Part shown: positions 54,001-63,999 of the stretch, in pieces
How positions within the stretch are numbered: the first letter of the stretch is position 1
Layout: each line of letters starts with the position of its first letter
NCBI GenBank assembly: GCA_016744805.1
Contig: JADGDQ010000002.1
Span: 1-64,000 of the forward strand
Length of the DNA: 64,000 bases
Source: Sulfurovaceae bacterium
GTDB lineage: Bacteria; Campylobacterota; Campylobacteria; Campylobacterales; Sulfurovaceae
Reading direction: 5' to 3'
Position numbers and translations under genes: made by a program
The notes under the pieces: model-generated
The model's input: the letters and a program-made list of their open reading frames with translations, nothing else
Told to the model about the DNA's origin: nothing
Database searches by the model: none

Positions 54001-54187
54001 TAATACCTATCAAAATCCGTGTATGTTCTATGTTTTTTAGACTAGAAGCTATCTTATCAAAGCCACTCATTCTAAAATAGCCTATTAAAAAATCTAAATA
54101 GTTGATATTCTTATCATGACTTAAAATATGATTTATTTTGTTTTTTAATGTATTCTCTTTTTCATTAGTAAAAAATTCTGAACTCAT
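51077..54187 (-). CDS. PLD-nuclease / SNF2-type helicase fusion
   Basis: The 1036-residue protein has an N-terminal phospholipase-D-type (HKD) domain, with VHSKMYIM (His116, Lys118) and GSSNLTHNGL plus NREINAEL (about 144-162). A SF2/SNF2-type helicase follows: Walker A FLSDVVGLGKTVVIAML (266-281), DESH box (339-342), LLSATPQNN, then the C-terminal helicase lobe with TTDTLAEGINLHRS and RIGRVNRIG. This PLD plus SNF2 helicase combination recurs in defence islands, and as separate proteins (DrmC, DrmD) in DISARM. It is the likely DNA-translocating and cutting component and heads the minus-strand island operon. Confidence 0.85.
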   Translation of the reverse strand: MSSEFFTNEKENTLKNKINHILSHDKNINYLDFLIGYFRMSGFDKIASSLKNIEHTRILIGISTDKATFEASELISQFAKAQIEFCDENYNNFISMKELIQSKKITIKITPYRDVHSKMYIMRSEGIQKHDKSGKSYLGSVIIGSSNLTHNGLEKNREINAELKDNKNIEDALTLFEDLWKESVELTEDDFEKHFRPYLKPPLPSNKNITPYQLYIKLLIEHFGTRIDFLNDAGIIVPNEYKKLSYQIEAVNEGIEKLELHNGFFLSDVVGLGKTVVIAMLLKKIESTLSQKVLIVIPPAVKIQWEETMQEFEFVPYTIISLASLHKINAKEYQLIIVDESHKFKNKNATRYKQLANICLNKKVILLSATPQNNTPNDLYNQIALFQNTKVSSIESCRNLEAFFKQKELEFKSIINADTLIDTIALKKLSKEIRDSVLREIMIRRTRYDISHHNMYKKDIKKQNLSIPKVLAPNEHQYSLDKELAIIFKITAKEISKELDYSRFNALSYLTKEAREQHYPKESSNIFDKNPLAGIMKTLLIKRFESSFDAFKISIARHLKRYETFIANLKENRVYLGKKSSDILDYDENNDEDYEDFIQKLDDEGKIRTLNRNDFKENFLDDLIKDYTIFQRLVERWKNIDTDPKLARFKEEVKKEKLVKNNKKIVVFTESIDTLEYIKKSINSDKILFVTSQNREEIKQKIQENFDANYSIEKQKNDYNMIVTTDTLAEGINLHRSNIIYNYDIPWNATKLIQRIGRVNRIGTKEDFIYIHNFKPTEEIETVLKLSQKAFVKLQSSHSMMGEDNQIYSTQEVVGSVTLFDEYQKELNERDETLDYLEELREFRDNNKAEFEAIKKLENPSVCRLGEVKNSYIALEVNKNKRYLSLSQKDIKPITFVTMAKALQADRTEKAIECEEIDTSRVIKFIEDEIERKKQDKAEGKISDKISEKVVFLLKEWLRSGVIDKVLFKTYKVALQDGVLSIIDIDKILALKGNRDENSSKVLKEILEKNKKKNKVSLFDIVDIRVKLSETFRGEK

Positions 54188-54258
54188 TATTTTACTCCTC
54201 TATTAAAAATAGGGAAATTATAACCTAAGTTCTTAATTTATAGAAAGTTCAAAGATTT

Positions 54259-54281
54259 AGGATAGGCACAAGACCTATCCT
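54259..54281 (-). terminator. Hairpin after tpiA
   Basis: An 8-bp stem (AGGATAGG / CCTATCCT) with a 7-nt loop lies 22 nt downstream of the tpiA stop and before the first defence gene. It probably ends the gap-pgk-tpiA transcript and insulates the island. There is no long T-run after it. Confidence 0.55.
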
Positions 54282-54302
54282 TATGATTAATGAAAATAAA
54301 AG

Positions 54303-54992
54303 TTACGTAGTTACCATCTCAAAGAAGCTCTCTACATTAAGTGAGGCACTTCCTACCAAGACACCATCAACATTATCTATAGAGATAATCTCTTTGATAT
54401 TGGCTGGTTTTGCACTTCCACCATAAAGTAGTGGTTTAGTCACAGAGGCTCTGAGTGCTTTATGAGTAGAAGCTATCTCTTCTACGGTTGCAGAGCGACC
54501 TGTACCAATAGCCCAGATAGGCTCATAGGCTATGATAAGATTTTCATAAGTTGTATCTATTCCCTCAAATTGAGCTAAAAGATATTCCATAACAGCTTTA
54601 TCACCCTGTTCTCGTATTTCTAGTGGTTCACCAATACAATAAATAATTTCAAATCCCTCATTTAGAAAAAATGAAAACTTCTCTGCTACTATTTCTTGGC
54701 TCTCTCTTAGGTGTTCTCTTCGTTCACTATGACCAATAAGAATTGTTTTGATAGCAAATTCATCGAGTTGGTCTACACCTATTTCACCTGTATATGCACC
54801 ATTTTTGCTTGGGTAGGCATTTTGTGTTCCTACTGTGGCTTTTGTATCAAATTTATTTAATGCTGTAGCAGGAGGAAAGATATAAATATCATTAGGAGTA
54901 GATGTTGCTTCTATTTTTTGATTGAGTTCTTGGATATAAGTTTGTGTAGTAGCTCTTGTATGGTTTGTTTTAAAGTTGGCTGCAAAAATCAT
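54303..54992 (-). CDS. tpiA: Triosephosphate isomerase
   Basis: The enzyme interconverts dihydroxyacetone phosphate and glyceraldehyde-3-phosphate. The 229-residue form, shorter than the usual 250, is the Campylobacterota kind. It shows FAANFKTNHTRATT at the start, catalytic His in LIGHSERREH, catalytic Glu in IAYEPIWAIGTG, and the phosphate loops GGSAKPANI and GVLVGSASL. It is the third gene of gap-pgk-tpiA. Confidence 0.95.
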   Translation of the reverse strand: MIFAANFKTNHTRATTQTYIQELNQKIEATSTPNDIYIFPPATALNKFDTKATVGTQNAYPSKNGAYTGEIGVDQLDEFAIKTILIGHSERREHLRESQEIVAEKFSFFLNEGFEIIYCIGEPLEIREQGDKAVMEYLLAQFEGIDTTYENLIIAYEPIWAIGTGRSATVEEIASTHKALRASVTKPLLYGGSAKPANIKEIISIDNVDGVLVGSASLNVESFFEMVTT

Positions 54993-55085
54993 TGCGTTCC
55001 TTTTGATTGTAATATTGGGGTTGTATATATTTGGTGGGAGAATCCCACCATTTTTTGATAGAGAGTTAGATTTATAGAATAGTAT

Positions 55086-56276
55086 CTATTTAAGAGCTTC
55101 AATTCCAGGGAGTAGCTTCTCTTCGATAAGTTCGAGACTCGCCCCTCCACCTGTACTGACAAATGTCATCTCATCCACATCACCAGCTCTTTGAGCCACA
55201 TCAGCAGTGTCACCACCACCTACGATAGTAGTTGCATGTGTATCTGCTATATCATGAGACATTTTCATACTCCCTTTGGAGAATTTATCTATCTCATAAA
55301 CACCCATAGGACCATTCCAAATGATAGTTTGTGCATCATTAATAGCAGAACGGAAGAGTCTGCTAGATGCAGGACCAATATCTAGTCCCATCCAATCTTC
55401 AGGAATTTCTTGGGCAGGAAGGTACTTAGTGATACTATTTTCAGAAAACTCAGGAGCCACTACTACATCTACAGGGAGATAGAACTTTACACCTCTCTTT
55501 TTGGCTTTGTACATGATGGCTCTTGCTTCATCTAGTAGGTCATCTTCTACTAGTGAATTTCCTATCTCATATCCTTGAGCTTTAAGGAAAGTAAATGCCA
55601 TACCACCACCAATAATAACCTTATCCACTTTTTGGATAAGATTTACAAGTGCTTGAAGCTTACCAGAGACTTTACTTCCTCCTACTACAGCCACAAAAGG
55701 ACGCACAGGATTATCTATGACTTTTTGAAAGAAGTTAACCTCTTTGGTCATCAAGAAACCTGCTGCTTTATGATCAGTATCAAAATGCTCTGTTATAGCA
55801 TAGATAGAGGCATGTTTACGGTGACAAGCACCAAAAGCATCATTGATATAGACATCTGCATAAGAGGCTAACTCTTTTGCAAACTCAGCATCGTTAGCTG
55901 TCTCACCTGCTTCATATCTTAGGTTTTCTAACAAGAGGATGTCTCCAGCTTCTAGTGATGCAACTTTGGCTTTTGTATCCTCTCCTACTACATCTGTAGA
56001 TAGGTAAAGTTTATTCTTAATTTTAAGTAGAGTGTCAAGTCGTTTTGCAACTGTAGCTAGTGAATACTTTGGATCAAATTCACCAGATTTTGGTCTACCA
56101 AAATGTGAAGCAAGAACTACCTTACAGTTACGGTCTATACAGTATCTAATAGTTTGTAGTGCTGAACGGATGCGTCTATCGTCAGTAATATTATCAAACT
56201 CATCTTGTGGAACATTAAAATCACAACGAATAAAAACTCGTTTATCCTCTATCTCAATATCTTTGATACTTCTCAT
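55086..56276 (-). CDS. pgk: Phosphoglycerate kinase
   Basis: The 396-residue two-domain kinase has [25 protein letters not shown] at the start, [54 protein letters not shown] and VGGGDTADV. It makes ATP from 1,3-bisphosphoglycerate, or works in reverse for gluconeogenesis. It is 18 nt downstream of gap and 93 nt upstream of tpiA. Confidence 0.96.
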   Translation of the reverse strand: MRSIKDIEIEDKRVFIRCDFNVPQDEFDNITDDRRIRSALQTIRYCIDRNCKVVLASHFGRPKSGEFDPKYSLATVAKRLDTLLKIKNKLYLSTDVVGEDTKAKVASLEAGDILLLENLRYEAGETANDAEFAKELASYADVYINDAFGACHRKHASIYAITEHFDTDHKAAGFLMTKEVNFFQKVIDNPVRPFVAVVGGSKVSGKLQALVNLIQKVDKVIIGGGMAFTFLKAQGYEIGNSLVEDDLLDEARAIMYKAKKRGVKFYLPVDVVVAPEFSENSITKYLPAQEIPEDWMGLDIGPASSRLFRSAINDAQTIIWNGPMGVYEIDKFSKGSMKMSHDIADTHATTIVGGGDTADVAQRAGDVDEMTFVSTGGGASLELIEEKLLPGIEALK

Positions 56277-56294
56277 GCTTATCCTTTGCTCTTA

Positions 56295-57290
56295 TTACTT
56301 ATTACTTACATGCACTGCCATATCGACCAATCGACATGAATAGCCCCACTCATTATCATACCACGAAAGAATCTTAACCATATTCTCATCAATAACTTGT
56401 ATAGTATCCATAGCTACTACAGTACTATGAGCTTCACCTACAAAGTCTTGAGATACACGATACTCTTCATCTATTGCTAAGATACCTTTATGTGAACCTT
56501 CACTTGCTGTAGTAAATGCTGTTTTGACCTCTTCTAGTGTTACATTTTTATTTAATGTTACTGTTAAGTCTACTACTGATACATCTGGCGTAGGGACACG
56601 GATAGCTTGACCATTAAGTTTACCTGCCAAATTAGGTAATACTTTTGCTATAGCTTTTGCAGCACCTGTTGTTGAAGGTACAAGATTTAATGCCCCAGAA
56701 CGACCTTTTCTAGGATCACTTTTATGTTTACCATCAAGTATAGGCTGTGATGCTGTATAGCTATGGATAGTTGTCATAAGTCCTGCTTTGATACCAAAGT
56801 TATCATCTAATACTTTAGCTAAAGGAGCTAAACCATTAGTAGTACAACTAGCATTTGAAACGATTGCTTGACCTGCATACTCTTCTTCGTTTGCACCAAT
56901 AACAAATGTTGGTGTATCATCTTTTGCAGGAGCAGAGAAAACTACTTTTTTGATACCATTATCAATATGACACTGTACACTCTCCATAGTCAAAAATGCA
57001 CCAGTACACTCAAGTACAAGTTCAGCACCATACTCGGCAAAGTTTATTTTTGCAGGTTCTCTTTCTGAAAGAATTTTTGCTTTTTCATTTCCTATCATTA
57101 AATAACCATCTGCAACAGTTATATCATCACGGTGTCCATGAACACTATCATAACGCATCATATACTGTATTGATTCTTCACTACCACTAACATTTACTGC
57201 TACTAGTTCTACATCATCTCTATCTGCTATGATTCGAGCGACACATTTACCAATTCTGCCTAAGCCGTTGATTGCAACTTTTATTGCCAT
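56295..57290 (-). CDS. gap: Glyceraldehyde-3-phosphate dehydrogenase
   Basis: The 331-residue enzyme has the NAD-binding start VAINGLGRIGKCVAR, the catalytic Cys in SNASCTTNGLAPL (about 151-163), the phosphate-binding TGAAKAIAKVLP and the end SWYDNEWGYSCRLVD. It is first in gap-pgk-tpiA and divergent from nadD. A short inverted repeat upstream (57347-57365) may be its operator. Confidence 0.96.
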   Translation of the reverse strand: MAIKVAINGLGRIGKCVARIIADRDDVELVAVNVSGSEESIQYMMRYDSVHGHRDDITVADGYLMIGNEKAKILSEREPAKINFAEYGAELVLECTGAFLTMESVQCHIDNGIKKVVFSAPAKDDTPTFVIGANEEEYAGQAIVSNASCTTNGLAPLAKVLDDNFGIKAGLMTTIHSYTASQPILDGKHKSDPRKGRSGALNLVPSTTGAAKAIAKVLPNLAGKLNGQAIRVPTPDVSVVDLTVTLNKNVTLEEVKTAFTTASEGSHKGILAIDEEYRVSQDFVGEAHSTVVAMDTIQVIDENMVKILSWYDNEWGYSCRLVDMAVHVSNK

Positions 57291-57346
57291 TATTTGTTCC
57301 TTGTAATGAAAGAGATTTCTATGAAAATCAGCATACGGGTATCATT

Positions 57347-57365
57347 AACCCTAATCTTTAGGGTT
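57347..57365. repeat. Near-operator palindrome between gap and nadD
   Basis: AACCCTAA and TTAGGGTT form a perfect 8-bp inverted repeat with 3-nt centre, 57 nt from the gap ATG and 58 nt from nadD. Its left arm, extended to TTAACCCTAA (57345-57354), recurs upstream of eno (62937-62946). It is a candidate regulatory site for glycolytic genes. Confidence 0.45.
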
Positions 57366-57422
57366 TATAGAAGTGCCCTTATGATAAAATTCACTATATT
57401 TTATAGTAAATGAGGTTATTAT

Positions 57423-57986
57423 TTGATTAAAGTTGCAATATTTGGTGGTAGTTTTGACCCTCCTCATCAAGGGCATCAGGATATAGTCAGTAGGGCTTTA
57501 GAGTTATTGGATATAGATAAGTTAATTATTGTACCAACCTTTTTAAATCCTTTTAAACATACTTCTTTAGCATCTGCTAAACAGAGACTTCAATGGTGTC
57601 GTAAACTCTTTGAGTCTATAGATCGTGTAGAGGTGAGTGATTACGAAATATCCTTAGCAGAGCCTACTTATTCTAGCGTAAGTATAAAATATTTTCAAAG
57701 GTTTTATAGTGTTGATTACTTTATTATTGGAGCAGATAATTTAGAATCTATTAGAAAATGGGATTCATTTGATTGGATAAACAAAGAGCTTACATGGGCA
57801 GTAGCTACACGAAAAGGATATCAACTAGAGACAGAGATGCTCTCTCGTTGGGTTCTTTTGGATGTAGATATGGATATAAGTGCAACAAATATTAGAGCAT
57901 GTAACGATTTAAAGCATGTAGATAAGCGTATCATACAAAGTGTGAATACAATAATACAAAATAAGGAACATAATGACAATAGATGA
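57423..57986 (+). CDS. nadD: Nicotinate-nucleotide adenylyltransferase NadD (TTG start)
   Basis: The 187-residue protein transfers AMP from ATP to nicotinate mononucleotide in NAD synthesis. It has KVAIFGGSFDPPHQGHQDI at the start, the family's GGTFDPxHxGH motif, and MDISATNIRA near the end. The start codon is TTG (57423) with GAGG 8 nt upstream; no ATG fits. It overlaps rsfS by 14 nt. Confidence 0.94.
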   Translation: MIKVAIFGGSFDPPHQGHQDIVSRALELLDIDKLIIVPTFLNPFKHTSLASAKQRLQWCRKLFESIDRVEVSDYEISLAEPTYSSVSIKYFQRFYSVDYFIIGADNLESIRKWDSFDWINKELTWAVATRKGYQLETEMLSRWVLLDVDMDISATNIRACNDLKHVDKRIIQSVNTIIQNKEHNDNR

Positions 57987-58308
57987 AAGAGTAGAGGTAA
58001 TTGTATCACTACTAGATAACAAGAAAGCAGAAGAGATAGAAGTATTTAATCTAGATAAAGTAGATTATATTGCCCAAAGAGTAGTTTTAGCAAACTCATT
58101 AGGTGGTAAGCATACAGAAGCACTTTATGAGCACCTCAAAAGCACTTTAAAACCTCAAGGTGAAGAGTTTCTTATAGCAGATGTAAGTGATTATTGGGTT
58201 GTAGCAGATTTGGGTGATATTCTTATCCATATAATGACACCAGAGTATAGACAAAAATACTCTATGGAAGATTTTTTGAGTGATTTAGCAAAACCAACTC
58301 ATAGCTAA
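57973..58308 (+). CDS. rsfS: Ribosome silencing factor RsfS
   Basis: The 111-residue protein binds L14 of the large subunit and blocks subunit joining. It has the conserved DYIAQRVVLANSLGGKHTEAL and DYWVVADLGDILIHIMTPEYRQKYSMEDF. The nadD-rsfS pair is conserved in many bacteria, and translation is coupled by overlap. Confidence 0.93.
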   Translation: MTIDERVEVIVSLLDNKKAEEIEVFNLDKVDYIAQRVVLANSLGGKHTEALYEHLKSTLKPQGEEFLIADVSDYWVVADLGDILIHIMTPEYRQKYSMEDFLSDLAKPTHS

Positions 58309-58317
58309 GGAGAGAGT

Positions 58318-58881
58318 ATGGGACTAAAGTCAGATAAATGGATACGAGAAAAATCTCTTAATGATAATATGATTACACCCTTTTGTGAAGGTCTAATAGG
58401 AGAGGGTGTGGTAAGTTATGGATTAAGTAGCTATGGATATGATATTCGCGTAAGTGATGAGTTTAAAATTTTTACCAATATCAATGCAGAGGTTGTTGAC
58501 CCTAAAGATTTTAACCAAAATAATGTAGTAGATTTCAAAGGAGATGTTTGTATAGTTCCACCCAACTCTTTTGCACTTGCTAGGACTATAGAGTACTTTA
58601 AGATGCCTAGCGATACATTAGCAATTTGTCTTGGAAAATCGACTTATGCTAGATGTGGCATCATCGTTAATGTTACACCATTTGAACCTGAATTTGAGGG
58701 GCATATTACTATAGAGATTAGCAACACAACGCCATTACCTGCCAAAATTTATGCCAATGAGGGGATAGCCCAAGTGCTATTTTTGCAAGGTGACGAGCAG
58801 TGTGAGACAACCTATAGTGATAGAAAAGGAAAATACCAAAGCCAAACAGGGATAACTCTGCCTAGGATTTTGAAAAAGTAA
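58318..58881 (+). CDS. dcd: dCTP deaminase
   Basis: The 187-residue protein makes dUTP from dCTP. It shows [13 protein letters not shown] (about 27-39), [33 protein letters not shown] (about 100-132) with the catalytic Glu in FEGHITIEI, and [22 protein letters not shown] precedes the ATG. It follows rsfS by 9 nt in the same operon. Confidence 0.95.
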   Translation: MGLKSDKWIREKSLNDNMITPFCEGLIGEGVVSYGLSSYGYDIRVSDEFKIFTNINAEVVDPKDFNQNNVVDFKGDVCIVPPNSFALARTIEYFKMPSDTLAICLGKSTYARCGIIVNVTPFEPEFEGHITIEISNTTPLPAKIYANEGIAQVLFLQGDEQCETTYSDRKGKYQSQTGITLPRILKK

Positions 58882-58933
58882 TATAAATAGTATTATTTTT
58901 TAGTTAGTGTATAAATTTAGAGTATTCTTATAG

Positions 58934-58939
58934 TATAAT
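58934..58939 (+). promoter_or_regulatory. Candidate -10 box just before bioB
   Basis: TATAAT abuts the first ATG of bioB (58940). If used, transcription would begin about 7 nt downstream, at the second in-frame ATG (58946), giving a leaderless message. No Shine-Dalgarno sequence is seen ahead of either ATG. Confidence 0.4.
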
Positions 58940-59791
58940 ATGAACATGAAACAGATATTTTTATGTGCTATTAACAATATATTAAGTGGAAGTTGCAAAG
59001 AAGATTGTAAGTTCTGTACGCAGAGTGTAAGGTATAAGGCTGATATTGATCGCTACACCTTTAAATCTATAGATACAATTGTATCCGAGGCAAAACAGGC
59101 AAAAGCACTAGGAGCATTAGGCTATTGTCTTGTTACAGCAGGGAAGGGCTTGGATGACAAAAAAACAGAATTTGTCTCTAGTGTTGCTGTAGCTATCAAA
59201 AAAGAAGTTGAAGGCTTAAACCTTATTGCTTGTAATGGAACAGCTTCAAAAGAGCAGTTATCATACCTTAAAGCTCATGGAGTTGATAGTTATAACCATA
59301 ATCTTGAAACATCACAAAACTATTACAAAGAGATATGTACCACACATAGCTGGCAAGAGCGGTACCAAACATGTGAAGATGCCAAATCAGTAGGACTTAC
59401 ACTCTGTAGTGGAGGAATATTTGGGATGGGTGAGAGTAGAGAAGATCGTGATGAGTTACTCAAAGCTATAGCCTCCTTAGAACCTGAATCAACACCACTT
59501 AATTTTTATCATCCTAATAGTGCATTACCTATTAAAAGTAATACTCTTTCACAAGAAGAAGCTATAGAGATTATCTCTACAGCACGAAATTTATTAGGTG
59601 AAGAGAGAATGTTAATGATGGCAGGAGGAAGAGAATTGCTTTTTGGTGGAGATGAATCAAAAATGTTTGATGCAGGAGCTAATGCTATTGTGATTGGTAA
59701 TTATCTTACTACATCAGGAGAAAACCCAAGTAAAGATCATCAAATGCTTTCAGATTTAGGATATGAAGTTGCAAGCAGTTGCGGTGCATAG
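58940..59791 (+). CDS. bioB: Biotin synthase BioB
   Basis: The radical-SAM enzyme inserts sulfur into dethiobiotin. The 283-residue short form has the cluster motif SCKEDCKFCTQS (CxxxCxxC, near residue 18), YCLVTAGKG, SYNHNLETSQNYY, CSGGIFGMGESREDR and a C-terminal MAGGRELLFG. Short BioB is typical of Campylobacterota. The start is either ATG at 58940 or the one two codons later. It lies 58 nt after dcd and overlaps the antiporter gene by 29 nt. Confidence 0.93.
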   Translation: MNMKQIFLCAINNILSGSCKEDCKFCTQSVRYKADIDRYTFKSIDTIVSEAKQAKALGALGYCLVTAGKGLDDKKTEFVSSVAVAIKKEVEGLNLIACNGTASKEQLSYLKAHGVDSYNHNLETSQNYYKEICTTHSWQERYQTCEDAKSVGLTLCSGGIFGMGESREDRDELLKAIASLEPESTPLNFYHPNSALPIKSNTLSQEEAIEIISTARNLLGEERMLMMAGGRELLFGGDESKMFDAGANAIVIGNYLTTSGENPSKDHQMLSDLGYEVASSCGA

Positions 59792-60929
59792 TAATATCTC
59801 TTTGATATTAACTCTTTCTATACTGATATGGGTGAGTCCATTTATCTCTAGGATAATCAAAATTCCTACACCACCTGTAGAGATTATCTTAGGTTCGCTG
59901 TTTGCTTATATGGGTTTTGTAACACATCATGAATACTTTGATCTTATTGCTGAAGTTGGATTTTTGTATTTAATGTTTTTAGCGGGGATGGAGGTTAATC
60001 TTAAGAGTATTCTCTCAAGTTCTCGTTATTTAATACAAAAGTCTATACTCTTCTTAGTTATTATGGGCTTCTTTTCTCTCTTCTTTGGATGGCTTTTTAA
60101 TCTTAGCATCATAGTTATTATCTCTTTACCTCTTATCTCAATAGGTCTGCTTGCATCTCTATCTAAAATATATGGCAAAGATCAAGAGTGGTTAAAATTG
60201 GCTTTTATTGTAGGTGTATTAGGAGAGATTATTAGTATAGCTGCTTTAACAACACTAGAAGCCGCGAGTAGTGTAGGTTTTGGGTGGGAATTATTTATAA
60301 AAATGACCTATTTAGGGTTATTCTTATCAGTTATTTTGGCACTTTACCGTCTCTTTCATCTTCTTTTTTGGTGGTATCCCGAACTTAAAAAAACACTTAT
60401 CCCAAAGTTTGATACCTCTGACCAAGATATCCGTTTGGCTATATTTTTGTTTTTTATAATGATTGTAGTAATGTTACAACTCAAACTAGAAGTAGCATTA
60501 GGTGCATTTATTGCAGGTGTTGCTATTTCTGCTTTTTTTCATCATGAAAAAGCTCTTGAAGAGAAGATGTCTAGTTTTGGTTTTGGCTTTTTAGTACCAC
60601 TATTTTTTATTCATGTAGGTGCATCATTTGACATTAATGCATTGGCTTTAGATGGGATAGTTAGTGGGGCTTTATTAATTACTTTTTTAATGATTTTAAT
60701 TCGTATTTTATCAGCAGTAGTTCTCAAACATGTCTCTGGTTCACGCAATGCACTTTTGAGTGCATTAGCTCTCTCTATGCCACTTACATTACTTGTAGCT
60801 GTTGCTACTATAGGGTATGAGACACATTTAATTGATTTATTGAGTTATTATCAGCTTATTCTTGCGACTCTCTTTGAAATTATTATCTCTATGATAGCCA
60901 TAAAAATACTACAAAAAGGTAAAGTGTAG
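59763..60929 (+). CDS. Kef-type cation:proton antiporter, membrane part
   Basis: The 388-residue protein has about 12 membrane helices in the CPA2 arrangement (PPVEIILGSLFAYMGF, VGFLYLMFLAGMEVNL near the start, LGAFIAGVAISAFF and GFGFLVPLFFIHVGASFDI later). It has no C-terminal TrkA-N domain, so it is the transporter part only. The start overlaps bioB by 29 nt; an in-frame GTG at 59784 is an alternative. Ion specificity is unknown. Confidence 0.85.
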   Translation: MKLQAVAVHSNISLILTLSILIWVSPFISRIIKIPTPPVEIILGSLFAYMGFVTHHEYFDLIAEVGFLYLMFLAGMEVNLKSILSSSRYLIQKSILFLVIMGFFSLFFGWLFNLSIIVIISLPLISIGLLASLSKIYGKDQEWLKLAFIVGVLGEIISIAALTTLEAASSVGFGWELFIKMTYLGLFLSVILALYRLFHLLFWWYPELKKTLIPKFDTSDQDIRLAIFLFFIMIVVMLQLKLEVALGAFIAGVAISAFFHHEKALEEKMSSFGFGFLVPLFFIHVGASFDINALALDGIVSGALLITFLMILIRILSAVVLKHVSGSRNALLSALALSMPLTLLVAVATIGYETHLIDLLSYYQLILATLFEIIISMIAIKILQKGKV

Positions 60930-60933
60930 CCTC

Positions 60934-61353
60934 TTAGCGAACACTGTTAATAGCATCTTGAAGTGCTTCTTGATAGAGTTTTTCTGCTTTGGCTTCATCT
61001 TTAATTTTTTGAGCTTTTTTCTTTTCTGTTAAGATAGCTCTTTTTTCATCTAGACTTAGTTTTTTTGGTTTTGTATCACTCTTTTTTGATTCTTTATCAA
61101 GTTTCTTTTTCTCTTCTTCTTTTTTAACAACATCAGCTATTTTAGTTTTTTCTTTACTTGGTTTAATCTTTTCTTTTTTTATAACATCTTCAATTTTTGT
61201 CTTTTTAGGAGTTTCTGAAGTGACAACATCTTTTATTTTTATATCTTTTTTGTCTTTATCTACATCTTGTTTATTTTCATCTGATTGGGCATATATAGAA
61301 GTTTGACCTCCTAATAGTACGGCTCCAATTAATATTTCTTTAACTATCTTCAT
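60934..61353 (-). CDS. Exported Lys/Glu-rich repeat protein of unknown function
   Basis: The 139-residue protein has a signal peptide (MKIVKEILIGAVLLGGQTSIYA). A very charged, probably extended region follows with three imperfect repeats around IKIKDVV, TKIEDVI and TKIADVV (about residues 36-85), and then a helical C-terminus. I do not recognise a domain. It is the last gene of the eno / FtsB-like / unknown series. The gene overlaps the FtsB-like gene by one base. A periplasmic scaffold role is possible but unproven. Confidence 0.7.
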   Translation of the reverse strand: MKIVKEILIGAVLLGGQTSIYAQSDENKQDVDKDKKDIKIKDVVTSETPKKTKIEDVIKKEKIKPSKEKTKIADVVKKEEEKKKLDKESKKSDTKPKKLSLDEKRAILTEKKKAQKIKDEAKAEKLYQEALQDAINSVR

Positions 61354-61616
61354 TATTCTCCCCTATTTGGTTCTAAGTTTTTTAATTCAAAGAACTCTTT
61401 TTGTAGTTTTTGGTTACTATTTTTTAGGCGAATTGCCTCTTGTGTCAAACTTTTTTTCTCTTCTCTAAGTTGTGTTAGAATGACAAAAGAGTTTTTGCCA
61501 AATAGTATAATACCTATATAGGTACTTAAAAGAAGTATGATAAGTATGATAATTAATTTACTCTTCAAAGAGATTTTAGAACTCTTTGAAGTTTTTATGT
61601 TGTTTTGCGTAGGCAT
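61353..61616 (-). CDS. FtsB/DivIC-like septum formation initiator
   Basis: The 87-residue single-pass protein has a basic cytoplasmic start, a membrane helix (LIIILIILLLSTYIGIILFG, about 25-44) and a short periplasmic coiled coil (QLREEKKSLTQEAIRLKNSNQKLQKE, about 54-79). This is the FtsB/DivIC layout; FtsB joins FtsL and FtsQ in the divisome. The recA-eno-FtsB-like neighbourhood supports it. Confidence 0.8.
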   Translation of the reverse strand: MPTQNNIKTSKSSKISLKSKLIIILIILLLSTYIGIILFGKNSFVILTQLREEKKSLTQEAIRLKNSNQKLQKEFFELKNLEPNRGE

Positions 61617-61624
61617 TTATAACT

Positions 61625-62896
<1,272 letters not shown>

Positions 62897-62936
62897 CTAC
62901 ACCCTTAGTTATGAATTTAATAATATTTTAGCGAAA

Positions 62937-62946
62937 TTAACCCTAA
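62937..62946. promoter_or_regulatory. 10-nt sequence upstream of eno shared with gap upstream region
   Basis: TTAACCCTAA occurs 44 nt before the eno ATG and again at 57345-57354, 55 nt before the gap ATG, in the same orientation relative to the genes. At eno the second arm of the palindrome is absent. This may be coincidence. Confidence 0.3.
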
Positions 62947-62955
62947 ATTATGATT

Positions 62956-63999
62956 TTACTCTTCGCTTATATCCTTTGTATCCATAGTAAGCATACTTTC
63001 TACTCCAAGAGCCTCTTTAATCTTGGTTTCTATCTCCAAAGCTAACTCTTTATCTTCTTTAAATATAGACTTTGCATTCTCTTTCCCTTGTCCTAATTTC
63101 TTTTCTCCATAGCTAAACCATGCACCTGATTTATCAATAATATCAAGCTTTACACCATAATCTACTAATTCACCCTCTTTAGAGATACCTTCTCCAAACA
63201 TAATATCAAACTCTGCTTGTCTAAATGGCGGTGATACTTTATTTTTGACCACTTTGGCTTTTACACGATTTCCTATTGATGAATCTCCTTGTTTAAGTGT
63301 AGCAATGCGTCTAACATCAATTCTTACAGATGCATAAAACTTTAGAGCATTTCCTCCCGTAGTAGTCTCTGGTGATCCATATCCCATCATTCCAATTTTC
63401 ATACGAATTTGGTTAATAAAGATAACAGTGGTATTCATTTTGTGTAGTATACCTGTTAGTTTTCTAAGAGCTTGAGACATAAGGCGTGCTTGTAGACCTA
63501 CATGGGTATCTCCCATATCGCCTTCTATCTCATTTTTTGGTGTAAGTGCTGCGACTGAATCAATGACTACAAGATCAACCGCACCACTTCTTGCCAAAGT
63601 TTCCAATACATCAAGAGCTTGTTCACCAAAATCAGGTTGAGAGACTAAAAGGTTATCAATATCTACACCCAAATTTTTTGCATATACCACATCCAGTGCA
63701 TGTTCGGCATCTATAAACGCACATACTTTATCTTCAGCCTGTGCTGAAGCAATTGTTTGGAGGGCTAGAGTTGTTTTACCAGAAGATTCTGGACCATATA
63801 TCTCTATAATTCGCCCTTGGGGGATACCACCAATACCAAGAGCCATATCAAGACCTAATGATCCAGTACTAATGGCTTCTATAGGTTCAAATGTTTTATC
63901 TCCCAGACGCATAAGTGTACCTTTACCAAAAGTTTTATCTATCTGTTTAATCGCCATATCAAGGGCTTTTTGTTTGTTTGCATCCATAGTTATTGTCAT
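62956..63999 (-). CDS. recA: Recombinase RecA
   Basis: The 347-residue RecA has [24 protein letters not shown] at the start, Walker [13 protein letters not shown] (about 69-80), [19 protein letters not shown], loop L2 [22 protein letters not shown] and the C-terminal acidic tail. The first Met is at 63997-63999, against the window edge, so its ribosome-binding site cannot be seen. A Met four codons later (63987) matches the usual family start but has no Shine-Dalgarno sequence before it. The protein is complete or nearly so. Confidence 0.95.
   Translation of the reverse strand: MTITMDANKQKALDMAIKQIDKTFGKGTLMRLGDKTFEPIEAISTGSLGLDMALGIGGIPQGRIIEIYGPESSGKTTLALQTIASAQAEDKVCAFIDAEHALDVVYAKNLGVDIDNLLVSQPDFGEQALDVLETLARSGAVDLVVIDSVAALTPKNEIEGDMGDTHVGLQARLMSQALRKLTGILHKMNTTVIFINQIRMKIGMMGYGSPETTTGGNALKFYASVRIDVRRIATLKQGDSSIGNRVKAKVVKNKVSPPFRQAEFDIMFGEGISKEGELVDYGVKLDIIDKSGAWFSYGEKKLGQGKENAKSIFKEDKELALEIETKIKEALGVESMLTMDTKDISEE

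Noticed and set aside
42230-54187. Naming the island DISARM or BREX
   Set aside because: Key genes (drmA, drmB, drmE; brxL, pglZ, brxC) are missing; only the types of component overlap.
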